Source: Acidobacteriota bacterium
Lineage (GTDB): Bacteria > Acidobacteriota > Vicinamibacteria > Vicinamibacterales > CAVVIG01
DNA: 51,382 nt
Direction of reading: 5' to 3'
Assembly: GCA_017883165.1 (NCBI GenBank)
Contig: JADGOC010000011.1
Location: forward strand, 1 to 51,382
Shown: one piece after another, positions 39,982 to 47,707 of the stretch
Numbering within the stretch: the stretch's first letter is position 1
Layout of the letters: each line of letters starts with the position of its first letter
Notes under the pieces: generated by a model
What the model was told of the DNA's origin: nothing
Databases searched by the model: none
The model's input: only the letters and a program-made list of their open reading frames with translations
Position numbers and translations under genes: made by a program

Positions 39982-41313
39982 ATGCCACGCTCAATCCTCT
40001 CTGACGTCTGCGTCTTCGTCTCCATCCTGCTCGCCTCGGCCACCCTCGCCGCGCAAACGCCGATCGCGGTGACGGCGATTCGCGCCGGCCGCCTCATCGA
40101 TCCGGACACGGGCCGGGTGGCGACCAATCAGGTTATTCTCGTCGAAGGCAATAAGATCAAAGAAGTCGGCGCGAACGTGGCGATTCCGCCGGGCGCGACG
40201 ATTATCGATCTGTCGAAGATGACTGTTCTGCCCGGTCTCGTCGACGCGCACAACCATCTCGCGCTCACGTACAAACCGGATCCCGAGAATAACTTCTACT
40301 ACCTCACCTACGTGATGGACTCGACCGCGCTGCGCGCGATTCAGGCGGTGTCGAACGGCATCCAGATGCTCGACGCCGGTTTCACGATCGTTCGCGATCT
40401 CGGCAACAACGGGAACTATGCGGACACGGCGCTGCGGCAGGGCATCGAGCAGGGGTGGATTCCCGGGCCGACGATCATCAATTCCGGGCTCATCATCGGC
40501 GGCATGGGCGGGCAGTTCTACCCGACGCCGGAAATGGCGAAGGATCACAGCATCGTCTATCCCGAGTATCTGGACGCCGACACGCCGGACGAGATCGTGA
40601 AGGCGGTGCGCCAGAACATTCTCTTTGGCGCCAAGGTGATCAAGATTTGCGTCGACTGCAAGCCGTACGGCTACACGGCCGACGAGATCCGGCTCGTGAT
40701 TCGCGAGGCGGCGAAAGCGGGGCTGAAGGTCGCCGGGCACGTGCAGACGGCGAACGGCGCGAAGAACGCGATCGATGCGGGCATCTGGTCCATCGAGCAC
40801 GGCAACGCGCTGACCGACGATCTACACAAGCTCATGGCGCAGAAGGGCATCTGGCGCGCCGGCACCGACACGCCCGACACGCTCGCGGGCCATCCCGTGA
40901 CGCCGCAGGCCTACCAGCGCACCGTCGCCGGCCTGAAAAACGCCTACGACAACAAGGTCCTCCTGACGTTTTCGACCGACGCCGACTATTTCGTGCAGGG
41001 CAAGACGCGCGGCGAAGTCTGCATGGAGTTCCTGAAGACGTGGAAGGACGCGGGCATCCCGCCGGCCGAAATTCTGCGCGCGATGACGACCAACGGCTAC
41101 AAGGTCACCGATCTCGACAAGACGCGCGGCCCCATCAAGGCGGGCTTCTTCGCCGATCTCATCGCGGTGTCCGGCGATCCGCTGCAGGATATCGACGCGC
41201 TGAAGAACGTCCAGTTCGTGATGAAGGACGGCCAGGTGTTCAAGAAGGACGGCGTCATGACGCCCGCCGCCTTCTTCCACGGAGGCCCGGTGAACGGCTG
41301 GCGCATCCGCTAG
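39982..41313 (+). CDS. Exported amidohydrolase, prolidase/imidazolonepropionase-like
   Basis: A 443-residue metal-dependent hydrolase of the amidohydrolase superfamily. A signal peptide (about residues 1-25, ending TLAAQ) directs export. Active-site blocks are VLPGLVDAHNHLA (HxH), the carboxylated-Lys candidate in AKVIKICVD, the metal ligands in VAGHVQTAN and SIEHGNAL, and the catalytic Asp in FSTDADY. The closing domain (GPIKAGFFADLIAVSGDPLQDIDAL) is typical of Xaa-Pro dipeptidase-type members, which hydrolyse dipeptides or acyl amides. The substrate is unknown. It is transcribed divergently from the GH63-type gene and lies upstream of the PadR gene. Confidence 0.92.
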   Translation: MPRSILSDVCVFVSILLASATLAAQTPIAVTAIRAGRLIDPDTGRVATNQVILVEGNKIKEVGANVAIPPGATIIDLSKMTVLPGLVDAHNHLALTYKPDPENNFYYLTYVMDSTALRAIQAVSNGIQMLDAGFTIVRDLGNNGNYADTALRQGIEQGWIPGPTIINSGLIIGGMGGQFYPTPEMAKDHSIVYPEYLDADTPDEIVKAVRQNILFGAKVIKICVDCKPYGYTADEIRLVIREAAKAGLKVAGHVQTANGAKNAIDAGIWSIEHGNALTDDLHKLMAQKGIWRAGTDTPDTLAGHPVTPQAYQRTVAGLKNAYDNKVLLTFSTDADYFVQGKTRGEVCMEFLKTWKDAGIPPAEILRAMTTNGYKVTDLDKTRGPIKAGFFADLIAVSGDPLQDIDALKNVQFVMKDGQVFKKDGVMTPAAFFHGGPVNGWRIR

Positions 41314-41331
41314 ACGTTGGTGTTGATCTCC

Positions 41332-41352
41332 ACATCTTGACAAGCAAGATGT
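41332..41352. promoter_or_regulatory. Palindromic operator candidate over the PadR promoter
   Basis: ACATCTTG-N5-CAAGATGT is a perfect 8-base inverted repeat that contains a TTGACA -35 hexamer (41337-41342). TATCAT, the likely -10, follows after 19 bases at 41362-41367. PadR-type operators commonly hold ACAT/ATGT half-sites, so this may be the autoregulatory site of the PadR gene. Confidence 0.6.
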
Positions 41353-41382
41353 AGCCTGGACTATCATCGGCCGGTACCCCGC

Positions 41383-41389
41383 GGAGGAG
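41383..41389 (+). promoter_or_regulatory. Shine-Dalgarno GGAGGAG of the PadR gene
   Basis: GGAGGAG ends five bases before the ATG at 41395, one of the few strong ribosome-binding sites in the window. It supports this start and contrasts with the many leaderless-looking genes. Confidence 0.7.
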
Positions 41390-41394
41390 CCTCC

Positions 41395-41730
41395 ATGGAC
41401 GAACCGAGCACCGATGTCATTCAGGGCACCCTCGATCTGCTCATCCTCAAGACGCTCAGCCTCGAGCCGATGCACGGCTTCGGCATCGCGCGCCGTATCG
41501 AGCAGATTTCCCGCGGTGTTTTCAAGGTCAACCCCGGATCGCTCCTCACCGCGTTTCAGCGGCTGGAGCGCGCCGGATGGCTCGACGCCGAGTGGCGCCG
41601 GACGGACAACTCCCGCCGCGCGAAGTACTACTCACTGACGCGCGCCGGCCGGAAACAGTTCGAGGTCGAGGCTGCGCACTGGACCCGGCGCGTCTCGGCG
41701 GTCGCGCGGCTGTTGAAAGCCGAGACCTAG
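41395..41730 (+). CDS. PadR-family transcriptional regulator
   Basis: A 111-residue winged-helix protein of the PadR family. It begins DVIQGTLDLLILKTLSLEPMHGFGIARRIEQISRGVFKVNPGSLLTAFQRLERAGWLDAEWR, the standard PadR DNA-binding domain, and ends with the short dimerisation helix HWTRRVSAVARLLKAET of the small (PadR-s1) type. Such regulators usually repress their own operon. A strong ribosome-binding site precedes it, and the perfect palindrome at 41332-41352 overlaps its -35, as expected for autoregulation. The permease gene starts four bases after its stop, so the two are one unit. Confidence 0.93.
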   Translation: MDEPSTDVIQGTLDLLILKTLSLEPMHGFGIARRIEQISRGVFKVNPGSLLTAFQRLERAGWLDAEWRRTDNSRRAKYYSLTRAGRKQFEVEAAHWTRRVSAVARLLKAET

Positions 41731-41734
41731 CGTC

Positions 41735-44383
41735 ATGTCCATCTGGCGCCAGCTCACGCACGGCCTTCGGGTGCTGACCCATCGAACAGCCGCCGACCAG
41801 GAGGTCGACGACGAAGTGCGCGACTACTTCGAACAGGCCACAGCCGAGTTGGTCGCGCGCGGCCTCCCTCCCGACGAGGCGCGCCGCGCCGCGCGACTGG
41901 AGCTCGGCACCATGGCCATCGTCAGCGAGGACGTGCGGTCCTACGGATGGGAAAACGTCGTCGGCACGGCGCTGGCGGATCTACGCTACGGCGCGCGCCG
42001 GCTCCGCGCCGCGCCCGGCTTCACGGCAATGACGATCCTGACGCTAGCGATCGGCATCGGCGGCACGACGGCCATCTTCAGCGCGGTGAACCCGATTCTA
42101 TTCGCACCGCTGCCGTACCCGCACGCCAGCCGCGTCGCAACGATCCTGGAGCTGCGCAACGACGGCGGCCGGAGCGGCGGCACGTTCGGCATGTATCGCG
42201 AGCTCGCGGAACGGAACCGCTCGTTCGATGCGATTGCGGTGTTCAAGCCGTGGCAGCCGACCGCCACGGGAATGGAGCAGCCGGAACGATTCGACGGACA
42301 GCGCGTCAGCGCAGGCTACTTCCAGATCCTCGGCGTGTCGCCGATCGCCGGCCGGGACTTTCTGCCGTCCGACGATCGCTTTCACGGACCGAACGTCGTC
42401 GTCCTCAGCGACGCGCTCTGGCGGAGGCGCTTCGACGCGGATCCGACGATCCTGGGGCGCGAGATGACGCTCGAGGGCAATCCCTACACGGTCATCGGCG
42501 TGATGCCGCGCGGTTTCGAAAATGTGCTGGCTCCATCAGCTTCGCTGTGGGCGCCCTTGCAGTACGACCCGTCCCTTCCGGCGCAGGGAAAGGAATGGGG
42601 CCATCATCTGCGGACGATCGGCCGGCTCCGGCCCGGTGTCAGCCTCGAGCAGGCGACCCGCGAGATCGACGGGCTCGGCCGTGCCGTGTTGAACGAGCGG
42701 CATCCGGAAACGTACGACCCCAACACGCGCTTCACGGTTACGTCGCTGCAGGATGAGCTCACGCGCGGCGTGAGATCGCCGCTGGTCGCCATCCTCGGCG
42801 CCGTGACGCTGGTGCTCGTCATCGCGTGCGTGAACGTGACGAACTTGCTTCTGGCCCGCGGTGTCCAGCGGCGCGGCGAGTTCGCGCTGCGCGCGGCGCT
42901 CGGCGCCGGACGCGGCCGTCTTGTCAGACAGCTCCTCACCGAGAGTCTGCTCCTGGCCGCGATGGGCGGCGTGGTCGGCATCGCCGTCGCGATGTCAGGC
43001 GTGCACACGCTGGTCGCGCTCAGCCCGCCCGGGCTGCCGCGCGTCGGCGCCATCCGCATCGATGCCACCGTGTTCGTCTTCGGTCTGGGCATCACCACGC
43101 TCATCGGCCTGGCTTTCGGCGTGATTCCGGCGCTGCAGGCGTCGCACGACGATCCGCAGCATCACCTCCAGCACGCCTCGCAGCGCACCGCCGGCGGACA
43201 CCGACGCACACGCAGCGCACTCGTGGTCGCGGAGGTGGCGCTCGCGCTCATCCTCCTCGTCAGCTCGGGGCTGTTGCTGCGGAGCCTCGATCGCCTGTTC
43301 TCGGTCCCCATGGGCTTCGACTCGTCCCACCTGCTGACCATGCAGGTCCAGGAATCCGGTCATCGCTACGACGAAGACAGCGCTAGGTATCGGTTTTTCG
43401 AGCAGGCCCTCGAGGCGGTCAGGCGCGTCCCCGGCGTGATGGCTGCCGGCACTACCAGCCAGATGGCGCTCAGCGGCGACCGCGACGAGTACGGCGCGCG
43501 CTTCGAGGCGAGTGGGGCGCTGCCCGCAGAGACGTACGGCGTGTTTCGTTATGCCGTGAGCCCCGGGTACATCGAGACGATGCGCATTCCAGTGCGCCGC
43601 GGCCGGCTACTCGACGAGCGCGACAACGCGGGTGCACCGCCGGTCGCGCTGATCAGTGAGTCGTTGGCGAACAGCAGGTTCCACGGGGGCGATCCGATTG
43701 GTCAGCGGTTGCACGTCGGCGGGTTCGCCAACGCGCCCCCGTTCACCATCGTCGGCGTCGTGGGCGATGTGAAACAGATGTCGCTGGCGATGACCGAGTC
43801 GGATGCTGTGTACATCACCACGACGCAATGGCACTTTGCGGACACCGTGATGACGCTCGTGGTCCGCGCGCGCCGCGACGCGGCCGCGCTCGCGCCCGCC
43901 GTGCGGCAGGCGATCTGGTCCGCCGACAAGGATCAACCGGTCGTGCGCGTCGCGACGATGGACGATCTCGTCACCGCGTCGGCGGCGGAGCGGCGCTTCG
44001 CGCTGATTCTTTTCGAGGCGTTCGCAATCGCGGCGCTGGTGCTGGCGGCCGCCGGCATTTACGGCGTGCTCGCCGGCAGCGTGGCCGAGCGCACCCGCGA
44101 GATCGGAGTCCGCGCGGCGCTGGGCGCATCGCGCGCGGACATCGTCGCCCTGGTCGTGCGCGAGGGGATGAGGCTCACCGGGCTCGGCGTCGCGATCGGA
44201 CTGGCCGGGGCGGCCGTCGCGAGCCAGGCCATCGTGGCGATGCTGTTCGGCGTGTCGCGCCTCGACCCGGTCACGTATCTGGGCGTGATTGCGCTGCTGG
44301 CGGGCGTGTCGGCGGCCGCCTGCTGGGTCCCCGCGTGGCGCGCGGCGCGGGTTGATCCGGCGATCACGTTGAGGGCAGAATAG
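41735..44383 (+). CDS. Large MacB-like ABC permease (acidobacterial duplicated orphan permease)
   Basis: An 882-residue permease with two MacB-type periplasmic domains and two FtsX-type membrane blocks in one chain. It starts with the short helical domain VDDEVRDYFEQATAELVARGLPPDEARRAARLELG, typical of these orphans, then TAMTILTLAIGIGGTTAIFSAVNPILFAPLPYP (first segment and loop), GVSPIAGRDFLPSDD and LSDALWRRRFDADPTILGREMTL, the FtsX block VTLVLVIACVNVTNLLLARGVQRRGEFALRAALGAGRGRLVRQLL, and its copy near the end (ERTREIGVRAALGASRADIVALVV). No ATPase gene is nearby. The cargo is unknown; roles in export or envelope stress are assumed. Confidence 0.92.
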   Translation: MSIWRQLTHGLRVLTHRTAADQEVDDEVRDYFEQATAELVARGLPPDEARRAARLELGTMAIVSEDVRSYGWENVVGTALADLRYGARRLRAAPGFTAMTILTLAIGIGGTTAIFSAVNPILFAPLPYPHASRVATILELRNDGGRSGGTFGMYRELAERNRSFDAIAVFKPWQPTATGMEQPERFDGQRVSAGYFQILGVSPIAGRDFLPSDDRFHGPNVVVLSDALWRRRFDADPTILGREMTLEGNPYTVIGVMPRGFENVLAPSASLWAPLQYDPSLPAQGKEWGHHLRTIGRLRPGVSLEQATREIDGLGRAVLNERHPETYDPNTRFTVTSLQDELTRGVRSPLVAILGAVTLVLVIACVNVTNLLLARGVQRRGEFALRAALGAGRGRLVRQLLTESLLLAAMGGVVGIAVAMSGVHTLVALSPPGLPRVGAIRIDATVFVFGLGITTLIGLAFGVIPALQASHDDPQHHLQHASQRTAGGHRRTRSALVVAEVALALILLVSSGLLLRSLDRLFSVPMGFDSSHLLTMQVQESGHRYDEDSARYRFFEQALEAVRRVPGVMAAGTTSQMALSGDRDEYGARFEASGALPAETYGVFRYAVSPGYIETMRIPVRRGRLLDERDNAGAPPVALISESLANSRFHGGDPIGQRLHVGGFANAPPFTIVGVVGDVKQMSLAMTESDAVYITTTQWHFADTVMTLVVRARRDAAALAPAVRQAIWSADKDQPVVRVATMDDLVTASAAERRFALILFEAFAIAALVLAAAGIYGVLAGSVAERTREIGVRAALGASRADIVALVVREGMRLTGLGVAIGLAGAAVASQAIVAMLFGVSRLDPVTYLGVIALLAGVSAAACWVPAWRAARVDPAITLRAE

Positions 44384-44389
44384 GCTTCA

Positions 44390-44408
44390 ACGCGGCGTGG
44401 CGCCGCGT
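44390..44408 (+). terminator. Hairpin after the permease gene
   Basis: ACGCGGC and GCCGCGT are perfect 7-base arms with a GTGGC loop, seven bases after the permease stop. No T-run follows, so factor-independent termination is doubtful. Confidence 0.3.
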
Positions 44409-44441
44409 CGCCCGATGTGCCCGGCACGGCGTCCGGGGAGC

Positions 44442-44446
44442 AGGAG
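44442..44446 (+). promoter_or_regulatory. Shine-Dalgarno AGGAG of the AddB-like gene
   Basis: AGGAG lies six bases before the GTG at 44453 and selects this start over an in-frame ATG at 44417. Confidence 0.6.
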
Positions 44447-44452
44447 CCGCAC

Positions 44453-47400
44453 GTGACCGTCATCGAATCCGCGTCCGCCGCGAGCCGTCTCGCGGCCGCG
44501 CGTGCCTTCCTCGATCGCCTTCCCCGTGACGGCGAAGTTCTGATCGTCGGCGCGTCGCGCGGCGCGGCGGACGATTTCGCGCGCGACGTGGCCCGCGCCC
44601 GCGGCGCGACGTTCGGCCTCTACCGCTTCAGCCTCACCCAGCTTGCCGCACGCTTTGCCGCCGCCGCGCTCGCGTCGGAGCGCCTCTCGCCGACGACGGC
44701 GCTCGGTGTCCAGGCGGTCGCGGCCCGCGCGCTCTTCGAAGCCACCGACGACCGCTCGCTGGCCTACTTCGAGCCAGTCGCGACGACGCCCGGCTTTCCG
44801 CGGGCACTCGCGAGGACGCTCGAAGAATTGGCGCTGGCGAACGTGCCCGCCGCTGCGCTGCGCCAGTCGGCTGACGGCGGACCTGACGTCGCGAATCTAC
44901 TCGAGCGGTTCGACGAGCAGTTCGAGGCGGCGTCCGCCGTCGATCGCGCGCGGTTCCTCCGTACGGCGACGCGCGCGGCGGCGGAGGGCGGCCCGTACGC
45001 CGGCTGCCGCCTGCTCCTGCTCGACGTGCCCGTGATGAACATCACCGAGCGCGCCTTCGTCGCCGCGCTGGTGGCGCGAGCGCCCGAGGCATTCGCGACC
45101 GTGCCGAAAGGCGATCGCGCCACGCGCGAGGCGCTTGCGACGTTCGGATCGATCGACTCGATTGATCCCGAGGAGGCCACGGGGCTGGCGCGCATCCGGC
45201 AGTATCTGTTCGCCGCGACCGCACCGCCGCCCGCGGACGCCCTCGACGCGGTGGAACTGTTTTCGGCGCCCGGTGAAGGCCGGGAAGCGGTCGAAATCGC
45301 GAGGCGCGTGCTGCGCGAAGCCAGACGCGGCGTCCCCTTCGATCGCATCGCCATCGTCGTTCGCTCGCCGCAGCATTATGCGGGGCTGCTCGAGCACGCG
45401 CTTGGGCGGGCCGGCGTGCCGGCCTACTTCGATCGCGGCACGAGACGCCCGCATCCTGCCGGGCGCGCATTCCTCGCGCTGCTTGCGTGCGCGACGGACA
45501 ATCTTTCGGCGCGCCGTTTCGCGGAGTATTTGTCGCTGGGCCAGGTGCCCGATCCGGCCGCGGCGCCGGCGTCAGCCGACGCGCATCCGTCCTCGACCGA
45601 CGAGGTGTTCGGGTTCCTGGCCGAGAACGCGCGGCCGGCGGAGGGTTCCGGCGCCCCCGGAGCCGATGACGAACTGCAGACCAGCGAGAGCGATCACCCG
45701 CGCCAGCGCGCGTTTCGATCGCCCTGGAAATGGGAACGCCTGCTCGCCGAGTCAAAGGTCGTGTCGGGAAGCGACCGCTGGACGCGGCGGCTGAATGGGC
45801 TGGTCAACGAATGTGAGCTGCAGCGGCGAGAGCTGACGCGCACCGAGCCGGACTCGCCGCGGATCGATCAGCTCGCGCAGAAGATCGGCGACATCGCCGA
45901 GCTCGGCGCGTTTGCGTTGCCGATCATCCGCACGCTCGCGGCCTGGCCGGCCCAGGCCACATGGGCGGCATGGATCGCGCACCTCGAGCAGCTCGCGCCG
46001 CGTGTCTTGCGATATCCAGATCACGTGCTGCGCGTGCTGGCGGATCTGCGCCCGATGGGCGAGGTCGGTCCGGTGGCCATCGAGGAGGCCGCGCAGGTGC
46101 TCGCCGATCGGCTGTCGAGCGTCGAAGCGGAGCCGCCGACGCGGCGCTACGGGCGCGTGTTCGTCGCAAGCCCGTCGCAGCTGCGCGGGCGCAGCTTTGC
46201 GGCCGTGTTCGTGCCCGCGCTGGCCGAACGGATGTTTCCGCAGAAGCCGCGCGAGGATCCGCTGCTGCTCGACGATGCCCGCCGCGTGCTCGACGCGTCG
46301 CTGACGACGCAGACCGATCGCGCGGAGATGGAGAAGCTGCAGCTGCGTCTCGCGGTCGGCTCGGCCGAAGAGCGGTTGTTCGTGTCGTTTCCGACCGTCG
46401 AAATCGGCGAAGGGCGCCCGCGCGTGCCATCGTTGTATGCGCTTGAAGTGTGGCGCGCGATGACGGGGCGCGTCCCGAGCGCCGACGAGTTGCAGCACGC
46501 CGCGGCGCGGACCTCACAGGCGACGCTCGCGTGGCCGGCGCCGGCCGATCGCGACGAGGCGATCGACGCGCTCGAGCACGATCTCGCGACGCTGCGGCGC
46601 CTGGTGGGCGAGCCTGATCACCTGGCGCGCGGCCGCGCGCAGTACATCTTGCAGTTGAACGACTCGCTGAAGCGGTCGGTGAGCGAACGCTTCATGCGCG
46701 GCAAGCGCGCGTGGTCGCACTGGGACGGTCTGACCCGCGTCACCGACGGCACGCGTGCCGTGCTCGCGGCCTATCGCCTCACCGCCCGCGCCTATTCGCT
46801 TTCGGCGCTGCAGAAATATTCGTCGTGCCCGTACCAGTTCCTGCTCGGTGCGATCTACCGGCTGCGTCCGGCGGACGATCTCGAGCCGCTGCAGCGCATG
46901 GATCCGCTGACGCGCGGGAGCCTCTTTCACGCCGTGCAGGCGGCGTTCTATCGGCAGTTGAAAGAACAAGGCGATCTGCCGGTCACGAGCGCCAACAGGG
47001 ATCACGCGCTCGACGTGCTGGACGCTGCGGTGCGGCGTGTGGCGGACGACCAGTACGAGCTGCTGGCGCCGGCGATCGATCGCGTGTGGCACGACGAGAT
47101 CGGGTCGATCCGGCGCGACTTGCGTTTGTGGGTCGACGAGATCGCGCGCGCGGACGGAGAGTGGGTGCCGATCTGGTTCGAATGGAGCTTCGGGCTCCGC
47201 GATGCCGGCCGCGATCCGAACAGCCGGCCCGAGCCGGTGTCGATCGACGGCCGGTTCCCGTTGCACGGTTCGATCGACCTCGTCGAGGAGCGGCGGGCGA
47301 CCGGCGAGCTGCGCGTCACCGATCACAAGACGGGCAAGTATCGCGGCAAGGATCACATGGTCGTCGGCGGCGGCGCGGTGCTGCAGCCGGTGCTCTACGC

Positions 47401-47707
47401 GCTGGCGCTCGAGACGGCGCTGGAGCGTCCAGCCGTCGAGGGCCGTCTTTACTACGCGACGATTGACGGCGGCTATCGGGACGTGCGCATTCCGCTGACG
47501 CCGCAGGCGCGGCGCGCCGGCGTCGAAGTGCTCGAGATCATCGATCGCGCGATCGAGACCGGCTTCCTCGCGCCGGCGCCCGCCGAGCGGGCCTGCACGT
47601 GGTGCGACTTTCGTCCGGTCTGCGGGCCGACGGCCGAGCGCCGCATCGGCCGGTTCAAGTCGCCGGATCCGCTCGCGGATCTGATCGCGCTGCGGAGGAA
47701 GCCGTGA
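44453..47707 (+). CDS. AddB-like helicase-nuclease subunit (PD-(D/E)XK, iron-sulphur)
   Basis: A 1084-residue protein matching the AddB-type nuclease subunit of AddAB double-strand-break repair. The N-terminal Walker region is degenerate (LIVGASRGAADDFARDV, no Lys), so it is unlikely to be an active motor. The C-terminal nuclease has FPLHGSIDLVEE followed by RVTDHKTGKYRGKD (PD-(D/E)XK). Four cysteines that hold the iron-sulphur cluster in AddB are present: C792 (SSCPYQF), C1048, C1051 and C1057 (ACTWCDFRPVC). It pairs with the AddA-like helicase, to which it is coupled by a GTGA overlap. GTG start chosen from the AGGAG sequence. Confidence 0.88.
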   Translation: MTVIESASAASRLAAARAFLDRLPRDGEVLIVGASRGAADDFARDVARARGATFGLYRFSLTQLAARFAAAALASERLSPTTALGVQAVAARALFEATDDRSLAYFEPVATTPGFPRALARTLEELALANVPAAALRQSADGGPDVANLLERFDEQFEAASAVDRARFLRTATRAAAEGGPYAGCRLLLLDVPVMNITERAFVAALVARAPEAFATVPKGDRATREALATFGSIDSIDPEEATGLARIRQYLFAATAPPPADALDAVELFSAPGEGREAVEIARRVLREARRGVPFDRIAIVVRSPQHYAGLLEHALGRAGVPAYFDRGTRRPHPAGRAFLALLACATDNLSARRFAEYLSLGQVPDPAAAPASADAHPSSTDEVFGFLAENARPAEGSGAPGADDELQTSESDHPRQRAFRSPWKWERLLAESKVVSGSDRWTRRLNGLVNECELQRRELTRTEPDSPRIDQLAQKIGDIAELGAFALPIIRTLAAWPAQATWAAWIAHLEQLAPRVLRYPDHVLRVLADLRPMGEVGPVAIEEAAQVLADRLSSVEAEPPTRRYGRVFVASPSQLRGRSFAAVFVPALAERMFPQKPREDPLLLDDARRVLDASLTTQTDRAEMEKLQLRLAVGSAEERLFVSFPTVEIGEGRPRVPSLYALEVWRAMTGRVPSADELQHAAARTSQATLAWPAPADRDEAIDALEHDLATLRRLVGEPDHLARGRAQYILQLNDSLKRSVSERFMRGKRAWSHWDGLTRVTDGTRAVLAAYRLTARAYSLSALQKYSSCPYQFLLGAIYRLRPADDLEPLQRMDPLTRGSLFHAVQAAFYRQLKEQGDLPVTSANRDHALDVLDAAVRRVADDQYELLAPAIDRVWHDEIGSIRRDLRLWVDEIARADGEWVPIWFEWSFGLRDAGRDPNSRPEPVSIDGRFPLHGSIDLVEERRATGELRVTDHKTGKYRGKDHMVVGGGAVLQPVLYALALETALERPAVEGRLYYATIDGGYRDVRIPLTPQARRAGVEVLEIIDRAIETGFLAPAPAERACTWCDFRPVCGPTAERRIGRFKSPDPLADLIALRRKP

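Noticed and set aside
41383-41394. GGAGG-AG-CCTCC as a hairpin hiding the PadR ribosome-binding site
   Set aside because: A two-base loop is too small for a full stem; a shortened stem would be weak.
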